Of a stretch of 64,000 nt of DNA, positions 38,669 through 47,971 are shown piece after piece. The first letter of the stretch is position 1, and each line of letters starts with the position of its first letter. The notes under the pieces were generated by a model. The model saw nothing but the letters and a program-made list of their open reading frames with translations. It was not told where the DNA came from and ran no database searches. The translations under genes were made by a program, and so were the position numbers. Origin of the DNA: Anaerostipes sp. 992a (lineage in GTDB: Bacteria; Bacillota; Clostridia; Lachnospirales; Lachnospiraceae); NCBI RefSeq assembly GCF_001940245.1, contig NZ_MJIG01000004.1, positions 372,001 to 436,000 of the forward strand. Reading direction: 5' to 3'.

Positions 38669-40096
38669 TTAGATTTCAGCAACTTTCAGTAAGTTTGTAA
38701 CACCTTTTCCACGTTTATCTGCAGGGCCACCGCCTGTTAATACGACTCTGTCACCCTTCTTAACCAAACCTGCTTCTTCCACGATGCGTACTGCATTGTC
38801 GAAGATTTCATCTGTTGTAGATGCCTGTGTTGATAAGATTGGTTTTACACCCCAGTATAACTGCATTCTTCTTAATACATCTTCCACTGGAGAAAGACCT
38901 GCGATCATTGCATCTGGTCTAAACTTAGATACGATTCGTGCAGTAAATCCAGATACGCTGGATGCGATAACACATTTTGCATTTACATTATAAGCTGTCT
39001 GTACTGCAGAGAAAGCAACTGCAGCAGATGTACTTCTGCTTACATATTTTGCTCTGTATGATTTCTTAGAGTTATCTAAATGTAATTCTGTAGATTCTGC
39101 GATCTTAACCATCATCTTCAGAGCTTCTACTGGATATTTACCAGCAGCTGTTTCTCCAGAAAGCATGATTGCATCCGTTCCTTCGTTGATCGCATTGGCA
39201 ACGTCTGTAACCTCTGCTCTTGTTGGACGTGGATTACGAATCATGGAGTCTAACATCTGTGTTGCAGTGATAACTGGTTTAAATGCATCGTTACATTTTT
39301 CAATGATACGTTTCTGAAGGAATGGTACTTCTTCTGCTGGAATTTCTACCCCTAAGTCACCACGGGCAACCATGATACCATCGGATACTTCGATGATCTC
39401 ATCTAAGTTTTCTACACCTTCCATGTTTTCAATTTTTGGAATGATACCGATTCTTCTTCCACCACCATACATTTCGCATAAGATTCTGATCTCTCTTACT
39501 GCGTCTGCATTACGGATAAAGGATGCTGCGATAAAGTCAATTCCATTTTCCAGACCAAAGATAATATCTTCTCTATCTTTCTTTGTAATACCTGGAAGAT
39601 TTACTTTAACATTTGGTACGTTGATCCCTTTACGGCTTCCGATGGTTCCACCATTTACAACGGTACATACGATATCTGTATCTGTCTTAGATTCTACTTT
39701 TAATTCGATCAGACCATCATCGATCAAGATACTGTTACCAACAGAAACATCCTGTGGAAGTTCATCATATGTGATACTTACCATGTCATTTGTTCCTTCG
39801 ATGTCATTTGTTGTCAAGGTAAAGGTCTGTCCTTCTACTACATCGACTTTACCATCTTTGAATACACCTGTACGGATTTCAGGTCCTTTTGTATCCAGAA
39901 GGATTGCTGTGTGAAGTCCTAATTCTTCTCTGATCGCTTTAATATTATTAATTCTTCCAAGCTGTTCTTCATGAGAACCATGAGAGAAGTTTAAACGTGC
40001 AACATCCATACCAGATGTCATCAACGCTCTTAAAGTATCTAAATTATCAGAGTTTGGTCCCATGGTACAAACAATCTTTGTTTTCTTATTTAACAT
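38669..40096 (-). CDS. pyk: Pyruvate kinase
   Basis: Last step of glycolysis. LDTKGPEIRTG, the active-site lysine region GIIPKIENMEGV, and MVARGDLGVEIP are visible; 475 residues with the regulatory C-domain ending in GGGPADKRGKGVTNLLKV. It lacks the extra PEP-utiliser domain seen in longer Firmicute forms. Confidence 0.97.
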   Translation of the reverse strand: MLNKKTKIVCTMGPNSDNLDTLRALMTSGMDVARLNFSHGSHEEQLGRINNIKAIREELGLHTAILLDTKGPEIRTGVFKDGKVDVVEGQTFTLTTNDIEGTNDMVSITYDELPQDVSVGNSILIDDGLIELKVESKTDTDIVCTVVNGGTIGSRKGINVPNVKVNLPGITKKDREDIIFGLENGIDFIAASFIRNADAVREIRILCEMYGGGRRIGIIPKIENMEGVENLDEIIEVSDGIMVARGDLGVEIPAEEVPFLQKRIIEKCNDAFKPVITATQMLDSMIRNPRPTRAEVTDVANAINEGTDAIMLSGETAAGKYPVEALKMMVKIAESTELHLDNSKKSYRAKYVSRSTSAAVAFSAVQTAYNVNAKCVIASSVSGFTARIVSKFRPDAMIAGLSPVEDVLRRMQLYWGVKPILSTQASTTDEIFDNAVRIVEEAGLVKKGDRVVLTGGGPADKRGKGVTNLLKVAEI

Positions 40097-40119
40097 ATCA
40101 TATCTCCTTTTACAATTCC

Positions 40120-40974
40120 CTATTTATGATTGTGTTTTACATGCGTATGGGTGAATAAATGATCTTGACAATATTCATAATTCCCATCGCATTTTGAGCA
40201 AAAACGAAACTCCAGGGTAGGATCGTCCAGCTCTGTTCTATGACAAACAGCACATTGGTGTCTGGCCACACCTTGTGTCTGTTGGACATGCTTTTTAAAT
40301 TTTTGCTTTCTTTTGATCTCCTTCGGGCGATACTTTGTCCCATTCCTTCCTGCAAAAAAGTATACCAGGAAATTAAGCAGTGAGATCACGATTGCCACAC
40401 GGCTACAGAATCCAAAGATTCCAGAACCGGCGGTTACGAAATAATAAACCAACAATGCTGCATCAAGCCAAGCAATCCACTTGATCTTGATCGGAATAAT
40501 TCCATACAGGAGTACCTGCACTTCTGGAAATAAACTTGCATATGCCAGGAACAGCGTCAGCTGCAGATAATATGTATCCATAATAACATATGCAGATGGA
40601 GCAATCGCATAAACCAAAAATGCTCCTATAATGGTACCCAGAATTCCTGTCAGCATATACATATTAAAACGAAAACTTCCCCATACACGCTCTAGCGAGC
40701 TGCAGATGGAATAGTAAAACATCAATACAAACACCACGAATAAGATTCCGATCACAGAACGCATATTTACCAATGGTGCAAACAAAAACGTGATCAGACG
40801 CCATACCTGTCCACGTAGAATCATATATGGATTCAACGCAAGATAATTCAAATACATATCAGGAGCTACCAGATCAATGACCGCTCCGATCACATAGCAG
40901 ATTACAATATATTTTGGAAGATCCCTGATGGCATACTTCCCAAATTTCTGTTCTAACTTGTCTAATAAATTCAT
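40120..40974 (-). CDS. Rhomboid-like membrane protein with C-terminal zinc ribbon
   Basis: A 284-residue protein: about six membrane helices (residues 20-210), then a basic linker and a Cys/His module HQCAVCHRTE...FRFCSKCDGNYEYCQDH, likely a zinc finger. The GQVWRLITFLFAP stretch after the first helix and the spacing resemble rhomboids, but I see no GxSG serine in the expected helix (only AGSG late) so catalysis is doubtful: it may be a rhomboid pseudoenzyme. It is transcribed behind corA and before pyk. Confidence 0.65.
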   Translation of the reverse strand: MNLLDKLEQKFGKYAIRDLPKYIVICYVIGAVIDLVAPDMYLNYLALNPYMILRGQVWRLITFLFAPLVNMRSVIGILFVVFVLMFYYSICSSLERVWGSFRFNMYMLTGILGTIIGAFLVYAIAPSAYVIMDTYYLQLTLFLAYASLFPEVQVLLYGIIPIKIKWIAWLDAALLVYYFVTAGSGIFGFCSRVAIVISLLNFLVYFFAGRNGTKYRPKEIKRKQKFKKHVQQTQGVARHQCAVCHRTELDDPTLEFRFCSKCDGNYEYCQDHLFTHTHVKHNHK

Positions 40975-40986
40975 AATCGATACCCT

Positions 40987-41919
40987 CTAAAACATCTTCT
41001 TCTTCGAAAGCACCCAATATCCCGCAAAGGTAAGTACTGCCGAGAATAATAACAAAATCGCAAACCCATATGGATTATCCGCCAAAGGTACTGGTACATT
41101 CATTCCCCAGAAGCTGGCGATCATAGTCGGTATGGACATAATAATCGTAATGATTGCCAGAATCTTCATGACAATATTCAGGTTATTGGAAATAACCGAT
41201 GCATAGGCATCCATGGTACCACTTAGGATATTACTGTATATATCCGCCATCTCTATAGCCTGTTTATTCTCGATAATAACATCCTCCAACAGCTCTTCAT
41301 CCTCTGGATACTTCTTGATCGCTTCAATCTTCAGCATTCGTTCCAATACCACTTCATTAGAACGAAGGGATGTGGTAAAATAAACCAGAGATTTTTCCAG
41401 CTCCAGAAGCTCGATCAGCTCCTGATTCTTTGTGGAAATATGAAGCTTCTTTTCCACTTCATCACTTTTCTTGTCGATCATGCGCAGATACTGCAGATAC
41501 ATGGCTGCATTACGGTTTAATATCTGCAAAAAGAATCTGGTCTTCCGGTAGGTCCAGAAGTTCCGAACTCGTCCATCCATAAATCCTTCCAAAATCGGCG
41601 TATCCTCCAGACAAATCGTAATGATGTTCTTCTCTGTAATGATAATACCGCATGGAATGGTCACATAATATTCCTTCTCTTTTCTCTCTTCCGTAATTGG
41701 AATGTCTACGATAATCATTGTATAATCATCTTCCACCTCAATACGGGAACGTTCTTCCTCATCCAACGGTGCTTTTAGATGATCAATATCAATCTGATAG
41801 GAAGAAGCAATTTCAATCAGCTCAGCTGCTGTAGGATTCGTAAGTGCGATCCAACACCCTTCCGATCCTTCGCTCACCTGTTGAATTGTATTTTCAATCG
41901 TTCGAAAAATCCGAATCAT
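40987..41919 (-). CDS. corA: CorA-family divalent cation transporter
   Basis: Mg2+/Co2+ channel. The long cytoplasmic domain and helix precede two C-terminal membrane segments with the selectivity motif FWGMNVPVP. About 310 residues. I start at MIRIFRTIEN, with GGTGA 5 bases upstream; nine further codons are open. Confidence 0.92.
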   Translation of the reverse strand: MIRIFRTIENTIQQVSEGSEGCWIALTNPTAAELIEIASSYQIDIDHLKAPLDEEERSRIEVEDDYTMIIVDIPITEERKEKEYYVTIPCGIIITEKNIITICLEDTPILEGFMDGRVRNFWTYRKTRFFLQILNRNAAMYLQYLRMIDKKSDEVEKKLHISTKNQELIELLELEKSLVYFTTSLRSNEVVLERMLKIEAIKKYPEDEELLEDVIIENKQAIEMADIYSNILSGTMDAYASVISNNLNIVMKILAIITIIMSIPTMIASFWGMNVPVPLADNPYGFAILLLFSAVLTFAGYWVLSKKKMF

Positions 41920-41950
41920 TGCTTCACCCCATTTCCTCTTATGCAAAGGT

Positions 41951-41979
41951 GCTTCTTCTGAAAAAATACAGAAGAAGCT
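41951..41979. other. Hairpin between the LysM gene and corA
   Basis: GCTTCTTCTG/CAGAAGAAGC with an 8-9 base loop; no clear T-run, so a weak terminator or processing site. Confidence 0.4.
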
Positions 41980-42035
41980 CCTTCTATAACATCACCATCA
42001 TTATAGATAAGATAAAAATATTTGTCAAATCTCTT

Positions 42036-42428
42036 TCATGTTAAATTTTCTTTATTTTCTAATGTATTTTCGCTATTTTGCATTGGATTTTTCTGAGGAA
42101 TCAGCAGCACTGTTCCTTCCTCTATCGGTAGGCCCTCTAGTTTTTTGTTCATTTTTACCAATTCTTCATAGGAAAGATTTGTCTTTTTCAGTACACTTCC
42201 AAGAGTTTCATTTTTTCCAACCCGATATGGTCTGGTCGAAATCTGCTCCATTCCAGAAAAAACAGGCACACACAACTCGTCTCCGATCTGTAACTGATAG
42301 ACATTCACATATGGATTTGCTAGCATCAGGTCCCTCACCTTGATGCCATGCATTTTTGCAATCCTATAAAGAGTATCTCCACTTTTCACCTGATATATCA
42401 TACCCTGACATTGTTTTTTTTCTTCCAT
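42036..42428 (-). CDS. Protein with two LysM domains
   Basis: A 130-residue protein with two LysM repeats: YQVKSGDTLYRIAKMHGI (about residues 12-55) and YRVGKNETLGSVLKKTNLS (about 68-112). There is no signal peptide, which fits a spore-coat/cortex protein such as SafA-type factors rather than a secreted one; this is inference. GGAAG lies before the ATG. Confidence 0.75.
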   Translation of the reverse strand: MEEKKQCQGMIYQVKSGDTLYRIAKMHGIKVRDLMLANPYVNVYQLQIGDELCVPVFSGMEQISTRPYRVGKNETLGSVLKKTNLSYEELVKMNKKLEGLPIEEGTVLLIPQKNPMQNSENTLENKENLT

Positions 42429-42505
42429 TATTATGCTTCCTTTATAAATTCAGTCTTATTTTATTTATAGTTTATGCGCACAAATGCCAAAGTGTACTTT
42501 TTTTC

Positions 42506-42534
42506 TTGTCTTTTACCAATTCTTACATTATAAT
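42506..42534 (+). promoter_or_regulatory. Promoter of the 1407-residue activase gene
   Basis: TTGTCT, 17-base spacer, TATAAT. The 85-base leader holds a hairpin ATGGTTTT/AAAACCAT (42543-42571). Confidence 0.6.
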
Positions 42535-42624
42535 AGGAACAATGGTTTTCTTTTCGACAAAAAAACCATGTAAATATGAAAAATTGAAGTTTATTTTTAT
42601 TTAGAAAAAATGAGGTATCACAAA

Positions 42625-45600
42625 ATGAAAACACGCTTAGGTATTGACATCGGTTCAACTACCGTAAAAGTTATTATCATTGACGAGAAACATCACATTT
42701 TATTTTCCGATTACAAACGACATTTTGCTAATATTCAGGGAACATTAGCCACTCTGTTAAAGGATGCAAAGGAGCAGCTGGGCAATATCACTCTGCTTCC
42801 AACAGTTACCGGATCCGGTGGTCTTGCAATCTCTGAATACCTACATATTCCATTTTGCCAGGAAGTCGTCTGCGTGTCTACCGCCCTTCAGGACTATGCT
42901 CCACAGTGCGACGTGGCTATTGAACTTGGTGGTGAAGATGCCAAGATCATCTATTTTACCAATGGTATTGATCAGCGTATGAATGGTGTCTGTGCCGGAG
43001 GTACTGGTTCTTTTATTGACCAGATGGCTTCTTTGCTCCAGACGGATGCTTCCGGTTTAAATGAATATGCAAAAAATTATGATACAATTTATCCAATTGC
43101 AGCTCGCTGCGGTGTATTTGCCAAAACAGATATTCAGCCACTGATCAACGAAGGTGCGACCAAAGAAAACCTGGCTGCATCCATTTTCCAGGCAGTGGTA
43201 AATCAGACCATCAGTGGTCTTGCCTGCGGAAAACCAATCCGTGGAAATGTAGCTTTCTTAGGAGGTCCTCTTCACTTTCTTTCTGAATTGAAGCAGGCCT
43301 TTATCCGAACTCTTGGTTTAGAGGGGGATGCGATCATCGCTCCAACCCATTCCCATTTATTTGCAGCTATGGGAGCTGCATTAAATGCCAAAGAAGAAGT
43401 TACTGTTTCTCTTGGAGAGTTATTAAAGGAATTTGATAATGATATCAAACTGGCTGTGGAAGTAGAACGAATGGATCCACTGTTCCACTCCAGAGAAGAA
43501 TATGAAGAATTTAAAACCGAACACAATCAGTATGCAGTAACACGTGGGGATCTGACTTCGTATAAAGGGAAATGCTTCCTGGGGGTAGATGCCGGTTCCA
43601 CCACTACAAAAGTAGCACTGGTGGGAGAAGACGGTGAGCTTTTATACAGCTTTTATAGCAGTAATAATGGAAGTCCCTTAAAGACGACCATCCGTGCTGT
43701 CAAAGAAATCAGTGCCATCCTTCCTGAGGATGCCATCATTACTGCATCCTGCTCTACTGGATATGGAGAAGCTTTGATCAAAGCCGCTCTTCAGTTAGAC
43801 TTTGGAGAAGTAGAAACCATTGCCCACTACTATGCAGCTTCCTTCTTTGATCCAAAGGTGGACTGTATTCTGGACATCGGCGGACAGGATATGAAATGTA
43901 TTAAGATCAAAAACAATGCTGTCGATAACGTTATGTTAAATGAAGCCTGCTCCTCCGGATGTGGTTCCTTTATTGAAACCTTTGCAAAATCCTTAAATTA
44001 CAGTGTGGAAGACTTCGCTCAGGTTGCACTGACCTCTAAGACACCAATCGATCTTGGTTCCCGCTGTACTGTATTTATGAACTCAAAGGTAAAACAGGCA
44101 CAGAAGGAAGGAGCGAGTGTAGCAGATATTTCTGCCGGACTGGCTTATTCTGTTATTAAAAATGCTTTATTAAAAGTAATCAAATTGACAGATCCAAAGG
44201 ATCTGGGTGAGAATATTGTCGTTCAGGGCGGTACTTTCTACAATGATGCCGTTCTTCGAAGCTTTGAACTGATTTCTGGCTGTAAAGCCATCCGACCTGA
44301 CATTGCCGGCATTATGGGAGCATTTGGTGCCGCATTGATCGCAAGAGAGCGCTATACCGATGGTATGACAACCTCTATGCTCTCTATAGAAGAAATCTTA
44401 AATTTAACCTTTGAAACCAGCATGAGCCGCTGTAAGGGATGTATGAACCATTGTCTCCTTACTATTAATAAATTCTCAGGTAACCGCCGTTTTATCACCG
44501 GTAACCGCTGTGAACGTGGCGCTGGAAAAGAAAAGAAAAAGGACAACGTGCCAAACCTCTATCAGTATAAACTGGACCGTATCTTCAAATACCGTCCATT
44601 GAAGGAAGACCGTGCTCCTCGTGGAACCATTGGCATTCCTCGTGTATTGAATATGTACGAGAATTACCCATTCTGGTACACCTTCTTTACCAAACTGGGA
44701 TTCCGGGTCATCATCTCCCCGAAATCCAGTAAGAAGATCTATGAGCTGGGAATTGAATCTATTCCGAGCGAATCCGAATGCTATCCAGCTAAGATTGCCC
44801 ACGGACATGTAAAATGGCTCATTGACTATGGTATTAAGAATATCTTTTATCCATGTGTTCCATATGAACAGAACGAAACACCAGATGCCAACAACCACTA
44901 CAACTGTCCGATTGTTACTTCCTATGCGGAAAATATCAAGAATAACATGGACGAATTAAGAGATGATTCCATTAACTTTATGAATCCATTCCTCGCTCTT
45001 GACAATCCATCTGCTCTGGTCAGACGATTATATGAGGAGCTTGGAGAACATTTTGACATTCCAAAGACCGAGATCAAGGATGCTGTCGATGCTGCTTACA
45101 AAGAAGCAAGATCTGTCCGCCAGGATATTCAGCACAAAGGGGAAGAAGCTCTGGCTTACCTGGCTGAAACCGGCAATACGGGAATCGTTCTTTGTGGCCG
45201 CCCATACCATATTGATCCGGAAATCAACCATGGTATTCCAGAATTGATTACTTCCTATGGTATTGCGGTATTAAGTGAGGATTCCATTTCCCACCTTGGT
45301 CATGTAGAACGTCCTTTGATCGTTTCTGACCAGTGGATGTATCATTCCAGACTGTATGCTGCTGCCAACTATGCCAAGGCACATAAACAGCTGGAAGTGA
45401 TTCAGCTTAACTCCTTTGGATGTGGTCTGGATGCAGTAACTACAGACTGTGTCAACGATATTCTGACCAAATCCGGACGCATCTACACTGTCCTTAAAAT
45501 TGATGAAGTCAGCAACTTAGGTGCCGCACGAATCCGAATTCGCTCTTTGATCAGTGCCGTCGGAGTCAGAAAACGAAGAAATATTGAACCAAAGCCAGTT

Positions 45601-46848
45601 CCATCTAATATTAACCGGGTGGAATTTACAAAAGAAATGAAGGACGAAGGATATACCTTATTGTGTCCTCAGATGTCTCCAATTCACTTTGACATCTTAG
45701 AACCAGCAGCACGCTCCTGTGGATACAATTTGGAAATTCTTCCTCAGATGGGTAAAAAAGCCGTCGATGTGGGCTTAAAATATGTCAATAATGATGCCTG
45801 CTATCCTTCTCTGATCGTCATCGGTCAAATCATGTCTGCCCTTTTATCCGGACGGTATAACCTGGATAAAATTGCAGTACTGATCACACAGACTGGTGGT
45901 GGCTGCCGTGCAACCAACTATATCGGCTTTATTCGCCGTGCACTGGAAAAAGCTAATTTATCTCATATTCCAGTGGTCAGCGTCAGCGTACAGGGCTTGG
46001 AAAAGAACAGTGGATTTAAGATCACGCCACAGTTTATTAACCGTGCTGTACAGGCGATCATCTATGGTGACCTGTTTATGAGAGTAGTATACCGCACCCG
46101 CCCTTATGAAGTAGTTCCTGGCTCCGTCAATAAACTCCATGAAAAATGGAAAAAGCGCTGCCAGAAATCCGTACAAAACGGTAAAATGAGCGAATTTAAG
46201 AAAAATATCCGCGGAATTATCAAAGATTTTGATGAAATCCCATTAAAGGATATTCAGAAGCCTCGTGTCGGTATCGTAGGAGAAATCTTAGTAAAATTCC
46301 TGCCAGATGCCAATAATCACCTGGTGGAATTATTAGAAGCTGAAGGTGCAGAAGCTGTTATGCCTGATTTACTGGACTTCTTCTTATACAGCTTCTATAA
46401 CAATGAATACAAGCACCGTTACCTGGGACGTCCAAAAACCTCTGCTATGGTAGCTCAGGCTGGTATTGCTGCCATTGAACAGTACCGCAAACCTCTTCGG
46501 AAAGAACTGATGAAGAGCAAACGTTTTGACGCTCCTGCTCACATTACTGATCTGGCAAAATATGCAGAACCATTCGTATCCATTGGTAATCAGACCGGTG
46601 AGGGCTGGTTCTTAACTGGTGAGATGATCGAGCTGATCCACAGCGGTGCCCCAAACATCGTATGTACACAGCCATTTGCCTGTCTGCCAAACCATGTCGT
46701 TGGTAAGGGCGTCATCAAAGAGCTTCGTCTGGCCTTCCCAAAAGCCAATATCGTAGCCATTGATTATGATCCAGGTGCCAGTGAGGTAAACCAAGTAAAC
46801 CGAATTAAATTGATGCTCTCCGCAGCACAGAAAAATTTAGATGCATAA
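42625..46848 (+). CDS. Double ASKHA acyl-CoA dehydratase activase-related protein (DUF2229)
   Basis: Giant soluble protein of 1407 residues. Two BcrAD/BadFG-type ATPase domains: [13 protein letters not shown] (residue 4) with [15 protein letters not shown], and [14 protein letters not shown] (about residue 320) with [18 protein letters not shown]2229 part starts near residue 665 ([15 protein letters not shown]) and the C-terminal part has several cysteines ([20 protein letters not shown]). Single-domain relatives inject electrons into 2-hydroxyacyl-CoA dehydratases. No dehydratase subunits are nearby; function unassigned. The ATG chosen has GAGGT 8 bases upstream. Confidence 0.85.
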   Translation: MKTRLGIDIGSTTVKVIIIDEKHHILFSDYKRHFANIQGTLATLLKDAKEQLGNITLLPTVTGSGGLAISEYLHIPFCQEVVCVSTALQDYAPQCDVAIELGGEDAKIIYFTNGIDQRMNGVCAGGTGSFIDQMASLLQTDASGLNEYAKNYDTIYPIAARCGVFAKTDIQPLINEGATKENLAASIFQAVVNQTISGLACGKPIRGNVAFLGGPLHFLSELKQAFIRTLGLEGDAIIAPTHSHLFAAMGAALNAKEEVTVSLGELLKEFDNDIKLAVEVERMDPLFHSREEYEEFKTEHNQYAVTRGDLTSYKGKCFLGVDAGSTTTKVALVGEDGELLYSFYSSNNGSPLKTTIRAVKEISAILPEDAIITASCSTGYGEALIKAALQLDFGEVETIAHYYAASFFDPKVDCILDIGGQDMKCIKIKNNAVDNVMLNEACSSGCGSFIETFAKSLNYSVEDFAQVALTSKTPIDLGSRCTVFMNSKVKQAQKEGASVADISAGLAYSVIKNALLKVIKLTDPKDLGENIVVQGGTFYNDAVLRSFELISGCKAIRPDIAGIMGAFGAALIARERYTDGMTTSMLSIEEILNLTFETSMSRCKGCMNHCLLTINKFSGNRRFITGNRCERGAGKEKKKDNVPNLYQYKLDRIFKYRPLKEDRAPRGTIGIPRVLNMYENYPFWYTFFTKLGFRVIISPKSSKKIYELGIESIPSESECYPAKIAHGHVKWLIDYGIKNIFYPCVPYEQNETPDANNHYNCPIVTSYAENIKNNMDELRDDSINFMNPFLALDNPSALVRRLYEELGEHFDIPKTEIKDAVDAAYKEARSVRQDIQHKGEEALAYLAETGNTGIVLCGRPYHIDPEINHGIPELITSYGIAVLSEDSISHLGHVERPLIVSDQWMYHSRLYAAANYAKAHKQLEVIQLNSFGCGLDAVTTDCVNDILTKSGRIYTVLKIDEVSNLGAARIRIRSLISAVGVRKRRNIEPKPVPSNINRVEFTKEMKDEGYTLLCPQMSPIHFDILEPAARSCGYNLEILPQMGKKAVDVGLKYVNNDACYPSLIVIGQIMSALLSGRYNLDKIAVLITQTGGGCRATNYIGFIRRALEKANLSHIPVVSVSVQGLEKNSGFKITPQFINRAVQAIIYGDLFMRVVYRTRPYEVVPGSVNKLHEKWKKRCQKSVQNGKMSEFKKNIRGIIKDFDEIPLKDIQKPRVGIVGEILVKFLPDANNHLVELLEAEGAEAVMPDLLDFFLYSFYNNEYKHRYLGRPKTSAMVAQAGIAAIEQYRKPLRKELMKSKRFDAPAHITDLAKYAEPFVSIGNQTGEGWFLTGEMIELIHSGAPNIVCTQPFACLPNHVVGKGVIKELRLAFPKANIVAIDYDPGASEVNQVNRIKLMLSAAQKNLDA

Positions 46849-46869
46849 AAATTAAAAAGATTGTTACAA

Positions 46870-46920
46870 AAAAACAGACCTGCAACAATTGAAAGATTGG
46901 AGATTTGCAGGTCTGTTTTT
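46870..46920. terminator. Terminator between the activase gene and galE
   Basis: Arms AAAACAGACCTGCAA/TTGCAGGTCTGTTTT with a T-run, serving two convergent genes. Confidence 0.85.
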
Positions 46921-46963
46921 ATATAATAGATATGCGACAAAGCAATTTTATTGTATGAGGAAA

Positions 46964-47956
46964 TTATTCCTCATATCCATTTGGATGGCTCTTATGCCAT
47001 TTCCAGGCACTGTCAATGATTTCTTCCAGTGAATCATGCTCTGGCTTCCATCCAAGGATGTCTCTGGCTTTCTGACTGGAGGCAATCAGCACGGCAGGGT
47101 CTCCGGCACGACGATCTTCTTCTACTGCTTTGATCGGAAGTCCGGTCACCTTTCTTGCAGTTTCAATGACTTCTTTTACGGTAAATCCAACACCATTTCC
47201 AAGGTTAAAAATATTGCTTTCCTTGCCTTCCATCAGATATTTAACTGCCAGAATATGTGCCTGTGCCAGATCTGTTACATGAATATAATCTCTGACGCAG
47301 GTACCATCTTTGGTCGGATAATCCGTACCAAAAATGGAAATTGCTTCTCGTTTGCCATTTGGCACTTGTAAAATAAGCGGGATCAAGTGTGTCTCCGGCT
47401 GATGCGCTTCCCCGATTTTACCGCTTTTATGTGCACCACAGGCATTAAAATAGCGGAGAGAGACATAGCGAAGGCCATGTGCCTTGCCTACCCATTTGAA
47501 CATCTTTTCCATAGAAAGTTTTGTTTCCCCATAGGTATTGGTCGGATCGGTTCTATCACTTTCTAAAATCGGAACCCTCTCTGGCTCCCCATAGGTAGCT
47601 GCGGTAGAAGAAAAGACAATCTTATCAATTCCATGGGCAATTAGGGCTTCTAATAAGGTCTTTGTTCCACACAAGTTGTTATCATAGTATTTTAAAGGCT
47701 TGATCATGCTCTCTCCAACTAAAGAATTGGCTGCAAAATGAATGACTGCGTCGATATCTTTTTCCTTTTCCAATACGCTGTCTAAGAATTCCCGGTCCCT
47801 TAAGTCTCCTTTATAAAAGACTGCTTTTGGGTGAACCGCTTTTGCATAGCCTGTCTGCAGGTTATCGATGATGACTACCTCTTCTCCTGCATCAATGAGT
47901 TCATATACGGTATGGGAACCGATATAACCGGCTCCTCCTAATACTAAAATCTTCAT
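46964..47956 (-). CDS. galE: UDP-glucose 4-epimerase
   Basis: Interconverts UDP-galactose and UDP-glucose in the Leloir pathway. NAD-binding GGAGYIGSHTVYEL near the start, and the catalytic YGETK (Tyr-x-x-x-Lys). 330 residues. The second ATG (MKILVLGG) is used, with GGGAG 6 bases upstream. Last gene of the galK-galMT-galE operon. Confidence 0.97.
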   Translation of the reverse strand: MKILVLGGAGYIGSHTVYELIDAGEEVVIIDNLQTGYAKAVHPKAVFYKGDLRDREFLDSVLEKEKDIDAVIHFAANSLVGESMIKPLKYYDNNLCGTKTLLEALIAHGIDKIVFSSTAATYGEPERVPILESDRTDPTNTYGETKLSMEKMFKWVGKAHGLRYVSLRYFNACGAHKSGKIGEAHQPETHLIPLILQVPNGKREAISIFGTDYPTKDGTCVRDYIHVTDLAQAHILAVKYLMEGKESNIFNLGNGVGFTVKEVIETARKVTGLPIKAVEEDRRAGDPAVLIASSQKARDILGWKPEHDSLEEIIDSAWKWHKSHPNGYEE

Positions 47957-47971
47957 ATTCATCTCCCTTTC

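Noticed and set aside
40120-40974. Active rhomboid protease
   Set aside because: No GxSG motif at the usual place; named rhomboid-like only.
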